Below are positions 63,216 to 64,000 of a stretch of DNA of 64,000 bases, piece after piece; position 1 is the stretch's first letter, and each line of letters opens with the position of its first letter. The DNA lies in contig NZ_JAKVIR010000006.1 of the NCBI RefSeq assembly GCF_022601975.1, forward strand, positions 124,001 to 188,000, in the 5' to 3' direction. This DNA is from Pontibacter sp. E15-1. Lineage in GTDB: Bacteria > Bacteroidota > Bacteroidia > Cytophagales > Hymenobacteraceae. The notes under the pieces were generated by a model, which saw only the letters and a program-made list of their open reading frames with translations, made no database searches and was not told where the DNA came from. The translations under genes and the position numbers were made by a program.

Positions 63216-63707
63216 TCAACCCAGTTCTTCCAAAAGGCTGTTTAGGTCGAGGGCGCGCGTGTACATCTCCAGCGACCCGTCAGGTTTTCGGGGCCATACC
63301 TCCTGTGGGCGGTCCCAGTACAGTTCCACGCCGTTGCGGTCGGGGTCTTCCAGGTAAAGCGCCTCCGACACGCCATGGTCTGCGGCCCCGGAGAGCGGAT
63401 ACCCCGCCTCCAGCAGGCGACGGTAAATAGCTGCCAGGTCTTTGCGCGTAGGGTATAAAATAGCGGTATGGAAAAGGCCAGTGCTGCCAGCCGGAGGCGG
63501 TGCCCCGTTTTTGCTCTGCCAGGTGTTCAGGCCGATGTGGTGGTGGTAGCCGCCAGCGGAAAGAAAAGCCGCATCAGCCCCATACGTAGTCGTGACGGCA
63601 AAGCCCAATAAATCGCGGTAGAACGCTAAGGCGCGCTCCAGATTCGCCACCTTCAGGTGCACATGCCCGATCCGGGTTTGCGGGGGAGTGGAGTAGTTGG
63701 TTTCCAT
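63216..63707 (-). CDS. VOC-superfamily (glyoxalase/extradiol dioxygenase-like) protein
   Basis: The 163-residue product has two half-domains of the vicinal oxygen chelate fold: IGHVHLKVANLERALAFYRD near 13 and FHTAILYPTRKDLAAIYRR near 79. Metal-type His15 is in HVHLKV. A His-rich YHHHIGLNTW near 53 and Glu127 in NGVELYWD are further possible ligands. Whether it is a dioxygenase, a lyase or a binding protein is not clear. It looks independent of the sugar cluster, being on the other strand beyond the right repeat. Confidence 0.85.
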   Translation of the reverse strand: METNYSTPPQTRIGHVHLKVANLERALAFYRDLLGFAVTTTYGADAAFLSAGGYHHHIGLNTWQSKNGAPPPAGSTGLFHTAILYPTRKDLAAIYRRLLEAGYPLSGAADHGVSEALYLEDPDRNGVELYWDRPQEVWPRKPDGSLEMYTRALDLNSLLEELG

Positions 63708-63854
63708 GACTATCTATTTAACGTGAACTTCGTGATTTGGCCCTCCCTGGAGCAGAAAATCGGGCAAACTGGAAATCAGGATGCTCGATCTGAATGGAAG
63801 TGCAGGTGGTTGGTTACTGAAAATCAGCACCTTTCTAGTAATTCCCGTGTGCAC

Positions 63855-64000
63855 TTAACAAATTCCGCTGGCTACGTCGCAGCTGCCGCCCTCGCCCACA
63901 ATTTCGTCCAGTATAGGGGCCACTTGCGAGAACACCTGATGGAACGCGTCGGCTGGCTGCGCACCACTGATCAGGTACTTATCGTTGATGATGAAGGCGG
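63855..64000 (-). CDS. C-terminal end of a DsbA/FrnE-family protein (runs off right edge)
   Basis: The leftward frame reads FIINDKYLISGAQPADAFHQ at its beginning and ends GSCDVASGIC before a TAA at 63855-63857. The phrase NDKYLISGAQP followed by a short helix is the typical C-terminal part of FrnE-type DsbA-family oxidoreductases. Two cysteines close to the end are unusual for that family. Only 48 codons are visible, so the active-site CxxC is not seen. Confidence 0.7.
   Translation of the reverse strand, partial: AFIINDKYLISGAQPADAFHQVFSQVAPILDEIVGEGGSCDVASGIC

Noticed and set aside
1..64000. CRISPR array, rRNA, tRNA, riboswitch or intact insertion sequence
   Set aside because: I read for regular short repeats, tRNA-like cloverleaf sequence, rRNA segments and transposase-like frames, and found none I could support.

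Overview
The window looks like chromosome of a Cytophagales bacterium (Bacteroidota), probably Pontibacter or a close relative. The signs are two SusC/SusD pairs, -10 elements of the TAnnTTTG type, little evidence of Shine-Dalgarno sequences, moderately high G+C, and proteins typical of that group. The genus is an inference from gene content. No rRNA, tRNA, CRISPR array or intact transposase was seen.

Region 1 (about 0.7-15.7 kb) is a sulfur-compound oxidation and detoxification island. It holds a TsdA-like diheme cytochrome, an OprD-like porin, a remnant of a SoxB/5'-nucleotidase-type gene, a TlpA thioredoxin, two single-domain rhodaneses, a DsrE protein, a two-part YeeE/YedE transporter, an MFS carrier, two metallo-beta-lactamase/rhodanese fusions of the persulfide dioxygenase type, a TauE/SafE exporter, a DUF302 protein and a Crp/Fnr regulator. 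Five 16-bp palindromes of the form NGTGA-N6-TCACR lie upstream of its transcription units. Four have a -10 element whose centre is exactly 33 bp from the palindrome centre, so this looks like a local Crp/Fnr regulon activated in class II fashion.

Region 2 (16.2-31.4 kb) is more ordinary. It has a CusCBA-type RND efflux operon, a small EamA transporter, a secreted Ig-like/coiled-coil protein, an alpha/beta hydrolase, a PBP4-type D,D-carboxypeptidase, two small proteins, an FUSC membrane protein and a DACNV sensor-domain protein.

Region 3 (31.6-62.8 kb) is a polysaccharide-utilisation region aimed at alpha-mannosides, perhaps fucosylated N-glycan-like material. It has a LacI regulator, two ROK kinases, GH92, GH125, GH43-like and GH29 enzymes, a broken second GH29 gene, two SusCD pairs, a Gfo/Idh/MocA oxidoreductase, three DUF1080 (3-keto-glycoside hydrolase-type) domains in two proteins, and a beta-propeller/cytochrome c fusion. 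This mixes classical hydrolases with parts expected of an oxidative 3-keto route. Two related palindromes, one of them 35 bp before the first susC, are good LacI operator candidates, and a 34-bp promoter-like block is shared between the two operons. Inverted copies of a roughly 230-bp repeat lie at both ends of the 42.1-62.8 kb part.

The right edge has a VOC-family protein and the C-terminal end of a DsbA-family protein. Across the whole window the 8-bp palindrome GGTATACC is far more common than expected, in all reading frames and between genes.
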